From: Patescibacteria group bacterium
GTDB taxonomy: Bacteria; Patescibacteriota; Gracilibacteria; UBA1369; JAHJTR01
NCBI GenBank assembly: GCA_018829865.1
Contig: JAHJTR010000125.1
Span: 1 to 14,002 of the forward strand
DNA: 14,002 nucleotides
Direction of reading: 5' to 3'
Every line of letters begins with the position of its first letter. Within the stretch, counting starts at the first letter, position 1. A program made the position numbers and the translations under genes. The notes beneath the pieces were generated by a model. That model did no database searches. It was not told where the DNA came from and saw only the letters and a list, made by a program, of their open reading frames with translations. Below, piece after piece: positions 1-7,898 of the stretch.

Positions 1-586
1 GTTCAATATCTTCGGTTGTATAGAAATCCAATTTAATTACGCTACCAAATCTGTCTCTTAGAGGAGAGGAGAGCATGGCCGCTTTTGTGGTAGCGCCAAT
101 CAAGGTAAATTTTGGCAAATTAATTCTCATCGTCCTGGCAGATGGTCCTTTTCCTATAACAATATCCAAAATAAAATCCTCCATAGCACTATAAAGCACC
201 TCTTCGATGACGGGTTTGAGTCTATGTATTTCATCTATAAAAAGCACATCTCCATCACCAAGATTAGACAGTATCGCCGCCAAATCACCCGTTTTTTCAA
301 TAGCCGGCCCGCAAGTAGTCTTAATATTAACATCAAGCTCGTAAGCAATAATTGTAGCTAGCGTAGTTTTTCCAATCCCCGGGGGGCCGTATAAAAGAAC
401 ATGCTCCAAAATATCTCCACGCTTTTTAGCAGCATCAATAAATATTCTCAGATTCTTTTTTGTGTCCTCCTGGCCGATATAATCACCAAAACTCCGCGGC
501 CTCAAAGTATCCTCCTGCTGCTTTTCTTCAGGCAAAGGTTTTTTTGAAAGCACATTATCTTCGTCGGATGTATGCTCATCTAGCAT
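1..586 (-). CDS. ruvB: Holliday junction branch migration ATPase RuvB, N-terminal part (cut by window edge)
   Basis: RuvB is the hexameric AAA+ motor that, with RuvA, drives branch migration of Holliday junctions before RuvC cuts them. About 195 residues are visible; the rest of the AAA+ lid and the winged-helix domain lie beyond position 1. Seen: RPRSFGDYIGQ at residues 30-40, Walker A GPPGIGKT (67-74), Walker B LFIDEIHRL (D118, E119), the RuvB-specific stretch around AMEDFILDIVIG, sensor-1 LIGATT (162-167) and the arginine-rich SPLRDRF (174-180). The first 28 residues are an acidic, poorly conserved leader. The ATG at 586 is the first start after an in-frame TAA upstream. It follows the SLH-M23 gene on the same strand but is separated by 136 bp holding a possible terminator and a -10 box, so it probably has its own promoter. 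Identity is near certain. Confidence 0.97.
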   Translation of the reverse strand, partial: MLDEHTSDEDNVLSKKPLPEEKQQEDTLRPRSFGDYIGQEDTKKNLRIFIDAAKKRGDILEHVLLYGPPGIGKTTLATIIAYELDVNIKTTCGPAIEKTGDLAAILSNLGDGDVLFIDEIHRLKPVIEEVLYSAMEDFILDIVIGKGPSARTMRINLPKFTLIGATTKAAMLSSPLRDRFGSVIKLDFYTTEDIE

Positions 587-634
587 CTTCTTTTAAGCTT
601 AACAACTAAAGTAAGCTAAAGTCTACCTTAAATT

Positions 635-640
635 ATTATA
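635..640 (-). promoter_or_regulatory. Possible -10 box upstream of ruvB
   Basis: On the minus strand a perfect TATAAT sits about 49 bp upstream of the ruvB ATG. No good -35 lies at 16-18 bp; a TTGTAA occurs 21 bp upstream. A short inverted repeat, GACTT-AC-AAGTC (659-670), overlaps that -35-like area and could be an operator. Weak evidence in an AT-rich spacer. Confidence 0.3.
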
Positions 641-684
641 ATCGCAAGTTAATAAAATGACTTACAAGTCTTTTTTATCTACAT

Positions 685-710
685 AAAAAAAGCAGATCAA
701 ATCATATCTG
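685..710 (-). terminator. Possible intrinsic terminator after the SLH-M23 gene
   Basis: Read on the minus strand, CAGAT (plus 706-710) can pair with ATCTG (plus 693-697) across an 8-nt loop, followed one base later by seven T residues (plus 685-691). It starts 13 nt after the stop codon of the SLH-M23 gene. The stem is only 5 bp, so the U-run is the stronger part of the case. Confidence 0.4.
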
Positions 711-722
711 TATTGCATTTTT

Positions 723-2945
723 TTAACCATCATACTTCTCTAAATCTCCTTCAATAACCATCAATAAACGATAGACTGCCTCAGCAGCTTCACCTCTTGT
801 AACACCTTTATTGGGATAGAATTTATTTCCACTCATCGGGAAAAGATTCTTTTTCATGGAATACTGCACATAAGGAGCATACCACTCCAATTTATCTACA
901 TCCAAATAGGAGTTATTGATAACAACCGGATCAACATTAATATCCTTTGACTTAAACAATATCTTCAAAAATTCAATTCTGTTAATAGTTTGATCAGGTT
1001 TAAATGTGCCATCACTATATCCTGATACAAATCCCAGCCTTGCTGCAGTAGCAATGTATTTCGCATACCAACTATCCTCAGCCACATCCGAAAACACAAT
1101 GTTATAATTCTCAGCAATTTCAAACTCAAATCCGTCAAGAATTATCTTTAGCAATTCTGCTCTCTTGATCTCTCTCTCCGGTTTAAATGAATTATCAATA
1201 GTATATCCATTAACAATATTATTCTCTTTCAAGTACTTAATAGACTTAAAATACGGGTGAGACGATTTCACATCCGTGAAGACCGCATTAGGCAAAGCCG
1301 CTTGCGCCCCAATTGTCGTATTTCCATAAATTGAACCACCACTGGCATTAATCTCAACAGTCTCTTGTTTATTTCCAACGTACTCAACTTCGACCTTACC
1401 TTCTCTAAATAGATTGAAACTGAAATTATTTGGGGAGAAATAGCCATTGTCATTATTAGTGTACAAATTAACCGTTCCAAGAGGCGTTTCAGGAGTTTCC
1501 TCACCATTCTCATCAAGCAAAATCAGCGTAAGCGTTTCAGCAGCCCCAACCTTAAATGATCCATCATGTTTGATTATAATGGAGTCAGCTGGCTTAATCT
1601 TTTCAATCACAGAAAAATATGATGAGTAGAAAGTTCTGTCATTATAAGAAAACATAATTCTCGTTTTCCCTACTGATTTAGGTATAACGGTAACTTTGGC
1701 AGTTCCCTCTGAAAAGTGAGTATCAGAAAGATAATTCCTGTTAACAGTTGCTATCACCTGATCTTCAATTTCAACGTCAATATTATCAGTAAGCTTTGTT
1801 TTGACCATGACCTTATTTTCTTGATCAAGAGCCGTCACATAAGCATAAAAATTATTTTCAATCAAAGTAAATTCCTCTGTACTAACATCAAAAGTCTTAA
1901 CCGGATCAGGAGTCGGAGTAGGTTCAGGAGTGGCCTCAACAGTAGGAGTCGGAGTAGGAGCAGGAGTAGCTTCAACAGTAGGAGTAGGAGTAGGCGCAGG
2001 AGTGGCTTCAACAGTCGGAGCCGGAGTAGGCGCAGGAGTAGCCTCAACAGTAGCCTCAACAGTAGCCTCAACAGTAGGCTCAACCACAGGCTCAAAGGAC
2101 TCATACTTCTGAACTAATCTCATAGGGTTAATTGTCATTTCTTGAGCTCTTTCTTTTCCTAAACCGGCATTAATGGCCGACCAAAAATCTAAACCGTTAT
2201 CTGTAGCTTCTTTATAAGTAAAAGGCCAATATGGATGCCATGGCGCAGATGAATTATCAATCTGAAAATGCAGATGAGGTGTTGTTGCCGTACCTGTATC
2301 GCTACTATAGGCAATAAGTTGATTCTTCTCCACAATATCACCAACGGACACTTTAATATCGCCCATATGCGAATAAGATGAATAAATCGTATGAGTTCTC
2401 GAATCATCATCCAAAGTCGGAAAGTTGATATGTTTCACCACCACCGTATGTCCAAATCCCGAGCTACCTGTAGAAACCTTGGCAACTATTCCATTCGAAA
2501 TAGCATAAATTGGCGTATTACGAGGAACTTTTATATCGATTGCCGGATGGCTTCCACTATTTTCCGAATTATCCAATTTATAATTCCCAAGATAAGGCAC
2601 CGAATAAGTTATTTTAGCATTTCGTATTGAATTATCCGCTTCATCTCCATACTTCAAATCAGCATACGTCTTATCTAACATACTTGGTTCGTACTCCGGT
2701 AAATCAATAAATAGACTCGGCGAAATAGCATCAAAATCTTTTTCTCTCTCTGCCCCGCTTACAATCGACCAATTGGGTACCTTCTTAATGGGAGCCACAA
2801 ACCCATCAAATGGTTTATGCATTTTAACCGGCAATATACTGGCATTTAAGAAAGAAGCATTTTCATTAATAAGTACCGTCGTAAGCACAAGAGTTAAAGC
2901 TATTCCAATCCAGTGTAGAAAATTCTTTTTGGTTTTATTTTTCAT
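723..2945 (-). CDS. Secreted M23-family peptidase with Pro-rich hinge, Ig-like region and three SLH repeats
   Basis: A 740-residue surface protein that probably cuts peptidoglycan peptides and is held on the envelope by SLH repeats. The order is: N-terminal basic stretch and hydrophobic segment (residues 10-26; signal peptide or anchor); M23/LytM-type zinc peptidase (about 110-230) with HxxxD at H133/D137, H193 in YSHMGD and HLH at 224-226, so the expected zinc and catalytic residues are present; a Thr/Val/Glu/Ala/Pro hinge (288-349); a beta-rich, probably Ig-like stretch (350-550); and three SLH repeats (554-606, 616-664, 679-730) with the usual F-x-D-V and DGTFKP-type signatures. The ATG at 2945 directly precedes the basic signal-like start, and an extended -10 promoter lies just upstream. 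Its stop is TAA. The M23 and SLH calls are firm; the Ig-like call is inference from composition. Confidence 0.92.
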   Translation of the reverse strand: MKNKTKKNFLHWIGIALTLVLTTVLINENASFLNASILPVKMHKPFDGFVAPIKKVPNWSIVSGAEREKDFDAISPSLFIDLPEYEPSMLDKTYADLKYGDEADNSIRNAKITYSVPYLGNYKLDNSENSGSHPAIDIKVPRNTPIYAISNGIVAKVSTGSSGFGHTVVVKHINFPTLDDDSRTHTIYSSYSHMGDIKVSVGDIVEKNQLIAYSSDTGTATTPHLHFQIDNSSAPWHPYWPFTYKEATDNGLDFWSAINAGLGKERAQEMTINPMRLVQKYESFEPVVEPTVEATVEATVEATPAPTPAPTVEATPAPTPTPTVEATPAPTPTPTVEATPEPTPTPDPVKTFDVSTEEFTLIENNFYAYVTALDQENKVMVKTKLTDNIDVEIEDQVIATVNRNYLSDTHFSEGTAKVTVIPKSVGKTRIMFSYNDRTFYSSYFSVIEKIKPADSIIIKHDGSFKVGAAETLTLILLDENGEETPETPLGTVNLYTNNDNGYFSPNNFSFNLFREGKVEVEYVGNKQETVEINASGGSIYGNTTIGAQAALPNAVFTDVKSSHPYFKSIKYLKENNIVNGYTIDNSFKPEREIKRAELLKIILDGFEFEIAENYNIVFSDVAEDSWYAKYIATAARLGFVSGYSDGTFKPDQTINRIEFLKILFKSKDINVDPVVINNSYLDVDKLEWYAPYVQYSMKKNLFPMSGNKFYPNKGVTRGEAAEAVYRLLMVIEGDLEKYDG
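1899..2084 (-). repeat. In-frame tandem repeat encoding a TVEATPAPTP-type hinge
   Basis: Inside the SLH-M23 gene the DNA repeats units encoding TVEA followed by variable runs of TPAPTP or TPTPTP (residues about 288-349). Several short copies of TVEA come first, then longer TVEATPAPTP units. This is a flexible linker between the peptidase and the surface-anchored half. Such repeats change copy number easily by slippage, so hinge length may vary between strains. Confidence 0.85.
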
Positions 2946-2970
2946 AGTGCATTATAATTTAAATCCTTAT

Positions 2971-2999
2971 ATTATAACAAAAAAAGTTAATTTTAACAA
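2971..2999 (-). promoter_or_regulatory. Extended -10 sigma-70-type promoter of the SLH-M23 gene
   Basis: On the minus strand TTGTTA (plus 2994-2999) and TATAAT (plus 2971-2976) are separated by exactly 17 bp, with a TG one base before the -10 (TGTTATAAT). The start point would be near 2964, giving a leader of about 19 nt. A second TATAAT (plus 2951-2956) lies only 5 bp before the ATG and could give a near-leaderless transcript. The same 56-bp spacer must also hold the promoter of the divergent tsaE gene. Confidence 0.65.
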
Positions 3000-3001
3000 G
3001 T

Positions 3002-3445
3002 ATGCATAGATCGAATGCTCAAAATATCATCAGCACTTCAGAAAATGAAACCCTCAAAATAGGGGAGTCATTGCTATCCCTTTTTCCGAATACAAGTCTC
3101 TTTCTCTTAAATGGAAATCTTGGTAGTGGTAAAACTGTTTTAACAAAAGGGATTGTGGGAGGTTTAGGAGTTGAATCGCATGTGGTCAAAAGCCCTACCT
3201 ATGCCTTTTATAATGTCTATGAGGCAAATAATAATATCTATCATTTTGATTTATATAAACTCACGCCAAATAAGCAGCATCACGATATTTTACTGGAAAT
3301 TGACGAGATTTTGGACCAAGAAAATAGTATTGTTATAATAGAGTGGGCAAATCGCTTACCTCGCTTGAACACTCCTCATTTAAATATAGATATAACGTTT
3401 GAAGGAGAGAGCTCGCGTCTAATCCAAATAAATAAAAATGATTAA
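3002..3445 (+). CDS. tsaE: tRNA threonylcarbamoyladenosine biosynthesis ATPase TsaE
   Basis: TsaE is the small P-loop ATPase that works with TsaB, TsaC and TsaD to place the t6A modification on A37 of ANN-reading tRNAs. At 147 residues it has the normal family length. Seen: Walker A GNLGSGKT (residues 38-45), the conserved SPTYAF block (64-69), HFDLYKL (81-87) and the Walker B-like IIEWANR (112-118). It opens a plus-strand pair and its last 8 bp overlap the HD-domain gene, so the two are likely cotranscribed and perhaps translationally coupled. It starts only 56 bp from the divergent SLH-M23 gene. No Shine-Dalgarno motif is visible before the ATG. Stop is TAA. Identity is strong from motifs and length. 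Confidence 0.95.
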   Translation: MHRSNAQNIISTSENETLKIGESLLSLFPNTSLFLLNGNLGSGKTVLTKGIVGGLGVESHVVKSPTYAFYNVYEANNNIYHFDLYKLTPNKQHHDILLEIDEILDQENSIVIIEWANRLPRLNTPHLNIDITFEGESSRLIQINKND

Positions 3446-4049
3446 TAAAAAACAAATCCAAAAGTTACTTGATGTCTATGGAGTCCCGAAAAATATCAGA
3501 GAACATGCAAGCCAAGTCGCCAAAGTTACTGATTTTATTGCGGATCACTTACACCGGCAAAATATTCCGTTTAATAAAAAATTGGGGCATGCCGCTGCAT
3601 CTCTGCATGATTTGCTTAGAATCTGCGATATCTATGATTGGCCACCAAAAAACATCCAAGCTTCAAAAGAAGATTTAAAAATTTGGGAACATGTGAGAAA
3701 AAAATACAAAAATGTCCATCATGCAGATGCAGCATACGAAATTCTTCTGAATCTGGGATATAAAAAAATTGCTCTCATCATCAAAAAACACAAGTTTTTA
3801 TCGCTAGTTACACCGGACGCCCCCGAAACCCTTGAAGAAAAGGTTGTTTATTACGCCGATAAAAGAGTAATGCATAATCAGATTGTTAGCTTAGAGGAGA
3901 GGTTTGCTGATGGAGAAAAAAGACACGCTCAAGCATTCAATGACAGCAGAGAAGAAGGAAGAATAGCCAAGAAAAAAACATTTGAGCTCGAAAAACAGAT
4001 TATGAATCTAGCAAAACTAAAGCCCGAAGAAATAAATAAAATACCCTAA
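3438..4049 (+). CDS. HD-domain phosphohydrolase-like protein
   Basis: A 203-residue cytoplasmic protein of the HD superfamily, metal-dependent phosphohydrolases that act on nucleotides or related phosphoesters; the substrate here cannot be told. The likely metal ligands are H23 (in REHASQV), H57-D58 (in LHDLLR) and D141 (in YYADKRV), with H94/H95 and H118 as further candidates, which gives the H...HD...D pattern. The C-terminal 50 residues are charged and helical (KKKTFELEKQ). It overlaps tsaE by 8 bp, so it is probably made from the same mRNA, and it converges on the 3D-domain gene with a shared hairpin between. There is no membrane segment or signal peptide. The HD call is good; a specific role in tRNA or nucleotide metabolism would be a guess. 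Confidence 0.85.
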   Translation: MINKKQIQKLLDVYGVPKNIREHASQVAKVTDFIADHLHRQNIPFNKKLGHAAASLHDLLRICDIYDWPPKNIQASKEDLKIWEHVRKKYKNVHHADAAYEILLNLGYKKIALIIKKHKFLSLVTPDAPETLEEKVVYYADKRVMHNQIVSLEERFADGEKRHAQAFNDSREEGRIAKKKTFELEKQIMNLAKLKPEEINKIP

Positions 4050-4067
4050 TTATTGATCACAGTAATT
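4048..4067. terminator. Hairpin between convergent HD-domain and 3D-domain genes
   Basis: AATTATTG (4048-4055) pairs with CAGTAATT (4060-4067) across the loop ATCA: 8 bp with one T-G wobble. It includes the TAA stop of the HD-domain gene and ends 3 bp before the TAG of the opposing gene, a natural place for a bidirectional terminator. There is no clear T-run on either side, so function is inferred from position. Confidence 0.4.
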
Positions 4068-4070
4068 TAC

Positions 4071-5246
4071 CTATTTGTTCAGAGCAACCTGGGTATTCGC
4101 TTTATTTGCCGCAATTATCTGGTCTCGCTTGCTGGCAATACTTCCCTTAATTGAAATCCGTTTATCAATATAATCGTTTAGCGCTTTTCTAGTTGCTGGC
4201 CCCACATAACCGGCTACGCCATTATCTCTCTGCTCAACCAGTCCACTATATTGTTGAAACTTAAAAACCGCATGTTCAGTAGTCTCTCCAAAATAGCCAG
4301 TTGGTTCAATTCTCAAAAAACCAAGTTTATTTAGCTCTGTCTGCAGCGCTCTCACATCATTGCCCTCTGCACCCAGCTTGAGAGGCCGAGAAAAATATGC
4401 TGTCGTCTCTTTTAGATCGGGATACGAGGTTGTAACAACCTTTTTTTGGGGTTTATAGGAGTCATAAATAATTTTATCAAGAGTGCACCTGCTATTAACT
4501 CCAAAATGACCCGCCCCAAAATCATCTTCGCCTTCAATTATGCCATAAGCGATTTGAAAATTAATCACACTTTCCCGCGTAACGTCTCCGTAGAAACCTG
4601 TTATGGGATAGTTAAAGAAACCCAATTTACTCATATGATCCTGTAATTTTTTAACATTTGCTCCACTACTCATAAAATAAACATCATCACTAAAAATTCT
4701 GGACCCAATAGTTGATTTATATCTGCTTATATTACTTAATTGAAGATTATCCAAATTCACACTTTCATTGATATTGGGAGAAACTCCATAAACCTTAACC
4801 TCAACAACTCTCTTTCCCCAAGCTAACGCTTTTTTAAGCCCAGTCTCACCTTTTCCCATCCAAATATCCAATCTGTCATGCGCAAAACGCTTACCATCAG
4901 CACTTTTAATTGCACCGCCTCTATCTTGAACGGAAACAATTCCAACTCCCGGAATATCCATCTTGGTACCAAAAGGATAAGCCTTGGGTGCCGCAATCAT
5001 GCCCGGATAGACTTCCTTACCACTAGCCCCATTCGTACCTCGTCCATTCAAACGAGTTTCAGCCGCAAAGCTACCTGTATAATAATGTTCTTGATTTGGC
5101 AGGGGAGAGTAATATGCCGAAACAATAAACTTCTTCACATAAAAAGCCGGCTCATCAGCCAAGCTCACAGCCGCATTGCCAAGCACAATACTCATCATCA
5201 AAATTGTCATCAATCCAATCCCGATACTTTTTTTTAGTAGTTTCAT
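4071..5246 (-). CDS. Secreted 3D-domain protein with two peptidoglycan-binding domains
   Basis: A 391-residue exported protein likely to cut or remodel peptidoglycan. Signal peptide: KKS then a hydrophobic core, with probable cleavage after AVSLA (about residue 30). A 3D domain (about 38-153) has the family's three aspartates at D108 (QDRGGAI), D124 and D127 (HDRLDIW); this double-psi beta-barrel fold is shared with MltA-type lytic transglycosylases. Two PG_binding_1 repeats follow (about 188-260 and 283-356), each with GFxxxxxTGxFG-like turns. A TTG nine bases further up could extend the frame by three residues, but the ATG at 5246 gives a better signal peptide start. It lies 19 bp after the VirD4-like ATPase gene on the same strand, so the two are probably cotranscribed. 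Stop is TAG. Domain calls are strong; the exact bond cut is unknown. Confidence 0.92.
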   Translation of the reverse strand: MKLLKKSIGIGLMTILMMSIVLGNAAVSLADEPAFYVKKFIVSAYYSPLPNQEHYYTGSFAAETRLNGRGTNGASGKEVYPGMIAAPKAYPFGTKMDIPGVGIVSVQDRGGAIKSADGKRFAHDRLDIWMGKGETGLKKALAWGKRVVEVKVYGVSPNINESVNLDNLQLSNISRYKSTIGSRIFSDDVYFMSSGANVKKLQDHMSKLGFFNYPITGFYGDVTRESVINFQIAYGIIEGEDDFGAGHFGVNSRCTLDKIIYDSYKPQKKVVTTSYPDLKETTAYFSRPLKLGAEGNDVRALQTELNKLGFLRIEPTGYFGETTEHAVFKFQQYSGLVEQRDNGVAGYVGPATRKALNDYIDKRISIKGSIASKRDQIIAANKANTQVALNK

Positions 5247-5265
5247 ATTATTCAAAAAAACTTAT

Positions 5266-7749
5266 CTAAATATCAGCACCAATTCTCCTCAAAATCTCTC
5301 TCTCAACAAACTCCTTATCCCGTCCATACTTCAGCCTCGACAATTGCTTAAACGCATCGACGGAATCAACATCACCGGTTTCAGTATAAGGATTCACCGG
5401 AACAATGGAAAAAGGCTTACTTGGCTGAGTATCGATACTTAGTTTCATAACCGCCTTATATTTATCAATATTAATCAAATCCTCATCCGTAAACGTAGGA
5501 GCCATCTCTTTAGCCATATACTCCGCATCCTGAGCACCAATCTTATATGCCATCATCGAGCCAACATTACCAAAAACCGCCTCTTTCACCTTACTCTTAT
5601 CTTTTGCATCCTTCCCCTCTAACTGCGCAATGTACTGATGCGCAAGAATTAATCCCAGTCGATATTTTCTGGCTTCTGACAAAATACTTTCAATACTATC
5701 GGTAATATAATTTTGAAATTCATCAATATAAAGGAAGAAGTCACGCCTCTCGGATTTATCAATCTTTTGCCTTCTCATAGCGGCCTGTTGGATTTTAGCA
5801 GTAATAATCAAACCAAGCAGCCGAGAGTTAATATCACCGGTTTCACCCTTGGAAAGGTTCATAAGCAAAATCTTGCCTTCCTGCATAACTTTCGCAAAAT
5901 CAAATGCGCTCTTTGCTTGCCCAATTATATTACGCATCATCGAATTGGTGACAAATTGCCCAAACTTAGAGGCAAAATAGGGGATCATCTCTTGCTTTTC
6001 ACGAGCACCCGTTTTAGCCATTTGATGTTTCCAGAATGATTGAACAATCGGGTTTTTAACCTTCTCAACTTTAAATTTCTGAAAATCATCATCTGTAAAC
6101 AACCTGACAATATCCGTCAAAGCCCCACCCTCAGGATCATCCATCAAAGTCAAACAACCATTTCTAAAGTAATCCTGAATACGCGGCCCAAATGTCTCCT
6201 CATCAAAAAGCTTGATCATTATATTCATCGCTTCAAGTGCGACCAAATCCTTTTCCGGCTCAGTAGTTGCCTCCAGCAAATTTAATCCCATAGGTCTATC
6301 TATATCACCGGGATTGAAATAAATCACGTCGTCAGCTCTCTCCTTAGGAATAAATGGCAATATATCTTCAACTAAAGAACCATGAGGATCAACCACGCAA
6401 AGACCTGCGCCATTAGCCAAATCCTGGCGAATCATCACCTGCAAAATACTCGATTTACCCGTCCCTGTTTGCCCAATCACATAGAAATGCCTGAAGCGAT
6501 CTTCATCCTTTAAATAAATCGGAACTGTAACGCCTCGATAATGATTATGCCCCAATAAAAGCCCTTCTTTAGGTAGATTAGCCGGTGGCGGAGCAATTTT
6601 ATAATTCTGCCACGCAATTGTTGGCGCTTTATTGTATTTGGCATTCGGTAAATGAAATAAACTCGACAGCTCATCAGAGCAAAGAATCATTGGCTTTTGC
6701 GATAGTTTAAGTATCCAAGGCCTATATAAGGTGCGCAGCATGAAATTTTTCACAAGCGCATGAGTTGAATGATATTTTGTGCGAGTGAGGAAGTTATTAT
6801 CTGTCGTTGCATACTGACCAAAAGCACTCATAATACTTACTAGCTGATTCTTGGCCTCTCTGATATGAGGAGCGGTTGATACAATTCTTACAACGGTCTC
6901 AAATCCATTTTGTGTATTTTTTTCTTCAATCGCCTTTACCTGCTCATCAGTCATCGGGGTGGTTCTGGTAGTATGCTTCTCTTGGTCCCAGTTTTCCTTC
7001 ATTTCATCCTCACCACGAAATAAAATACTTACAAGCTTACCGATCAGCGCAAGCGGCTTAAATATGACAGTCCAATGAGTTTTTGAACTATCCGTAAAAA
7101 TTTTCTGAGCAGCTTCTCTACCCTTCTTTTGCCAGCCGCTTTTTGCAGCCCTTACCACAATTTGCACAGCCGCACCTTCATCCTTACCAAGTTTGGAAAG
7201 CACATTTGTCATATTATTTAAAGGATCACTATTCATCCTCTGATAGGTCTTGAAAGGCAAAATAAACTCTTTACCCGCACTAAAATAGCACGCGGCAACC
7301 TTACTTCCAGGGCTAAATATATTATAATCATCAGTTCTCTCTATGTAAGAATCCGGGTAAAAAGAAGTGATTTGCTTCTCCATCAAACCAGCCAAATCTC
7401 TCGGCACAACTATATAAAAAAGAATTTGATTATCAATTACAGCAAATTCAAAAGACATAATATGCTGACCGATCAATATATATTTGTACTCAGTCTCATA
7501 AATGGAATAAACAGCTTCATAAAAATGAGTCATAATTGCGACAACCTCCTTGAAATCCTTACTTGCCGAAAACTGCTCGCTCTCACGCTCTCTATCATCT
7601 TTTGACTCCTTTTTAGGGAACCAAATCCTCAAAAAAACCATATTTAGCGATTGCTTATAGTTACAATATTTTCTAAAAGCATACAGTGCTAAAAAAATAA
7701 GCGCGCAAATCCCCAGAATTATTCCAATTATAGATAATACAGTCCCCAT
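5266..7749 (-). CDS. VirD4/TraG-like membrane ATPase (HerA-FtsK superfamily)
   Basis: An 827-residue protein with one N-terminal membrane helix (residues 5-25), a 370-residue N-terminal region of unknown fold, then a RecA-type motor domain. Seen: Walker A GQTGTGKS (426-433), Walker B-like CVVDPHG (451-457), a second acidic motif FLYIDEFQN (672-680; D676, E677) and the sensor-like ILAHQY (701-706). This pattern fits the coupling-protein/HerA group that pumps DNA or presents substrates to type IV secretion systems. No relaxase, VirB4 or pilin gene is in the window, so a full conjugation system is not shown. Its start is the ATG at 7749. The next gene on its mRNA encodes an exported cell-wall protein, which would suit an envelope-spanning machine. 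Stop is TAG. ATPase identity is strong; the role in transfer is inference. Confidence 0.85.
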   Translation of the reverse strand: MGTVLSIIGIILGICALIFLALYAFRKYCNYKQSLNMVFLRIWFPKKESKDDRERESEQFSASKDFKEVVAIMTHFYEAVYSIYETEYKYILIGQHIMSFEFAVIDNQILFYIVVPRDLAGLMEKQITSFYPDSYIERTDDYNIFSPGSKVAACYFSAGKEFILPFKTYQRMNSDPLNNMTNVLSKLGKDEGAAVQIVVRAAKSGWQKKGREAAQKIFTDSSKTHWTVIFKPLALIGKLVSILFRGEDEMKENWDQEKHTTRTTPMTDEQVKAIEEKNTQNGFETVVRIVSTAPHIREAKNQLVSIMSAFGQYATTDNNFLTRTKYHSTHALVKNFMLRTLYRPWILKLSQKPMILCSDELSSLFHLPNAKYNKAPTIAWQNYKIAPPPANLPKEGLLLGHNHYRGVTVPIYLKDEDRFRHFYVIGQTGTGKSSILQVMIRQDLANGAGLCVVDPHGSLVEDILPFIPKERADDVIYFNPGDIDRPMGLNLLEATTEPEKDLVALEAMNIMIKLFDEETFGPRIQDYFRNGCLTLMDDPEGGALTDIVRLFTDDDFQKFKVEKVKNPIVQSFWKHQMAKTGAREKQEMIPYFASKFGQFVTNSMMRNIIGQAKSAFDFAKVMQEGKILLMNLSKGETGDINSRLLGLIITAKIQQAAMRRQKIDKSERRDFFLYIDEFQNYITDSIESILSEARKYRLGLILAHQYIAQLEGKDAKDKSKVKEAVFGNVGSMMAYKIGAQDAEYMAKEMAPTFTDEDLINIDKYKAVMKLSIDTQPSKPFSIVPVNPYTETGDVDSVDAFKQLSRLKYGRDKEFVEREILRRIGADI

Positions 7750-7775
7750 AAAAATTTCTTTGATTTTGTGTTTAG

Positions 7776-7781
7776 ATTATA
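7776..7781 (-). promoter_or_regulatory. Possible -10 box for the VirD4-like ATPase gene
   Basis: A perfect TATAAT on the minus strand ends 27 bp before the ATG at 7749. No good -35 hexamer is seen 16-18 bp upstream. The spacer to the divergent uvrC gene is AT-rich, so chance matches are likely. Confidence 0.35.
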
Positions 7782-7883
7782 AATGAGTAGTTTGCAAAAA
7801 ACCAGACTTCATTTTTCCCTTAATTATAACATAATTTGCATTTTAATTTTAGGGGAAATATAGTAATTTCAATCTTGTGGCTA

Positions 7884-7889
7884 TATAAT
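7884..7889 (+). promoter_or_regulatory. Possible -10 box just before uvrC, suggesting a leaderless mRNA
   Basis: TATAAT ends 9 bp before the uvrC ATG at 7899. Transcription from it would start at or within a few bases of the ATG. No -35 hexamer is obvious, and no Shine-Dalgarno motif lies between the box and the start codon. An alternative is a promoter further upstream near TATAAC (7825-7830). Confidence 0.35.
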
Positions 7890-7898
7890 TTCAGCATT

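Noticed and set aside
1716..2117. Open frames on both strands opposite the hinge repeat (Ser/Arg-rich or Leu-rich)
   Set aside because: They are shadows of the repetitive hinge coding sequence in other frames.
5266..7749. Complete conjugative element or plasmid
   Set aside because: No relaxase, VirB4, origin, integrase or flanking repeats; the neighbours are housekeeping genes.
7836..7898. 21-codon N-terminal extension of UvrC from a TTG
   Set aside because: The extension has no UvrC-like sequence, and the ATG at 7899 precedes a normal UvrC start.
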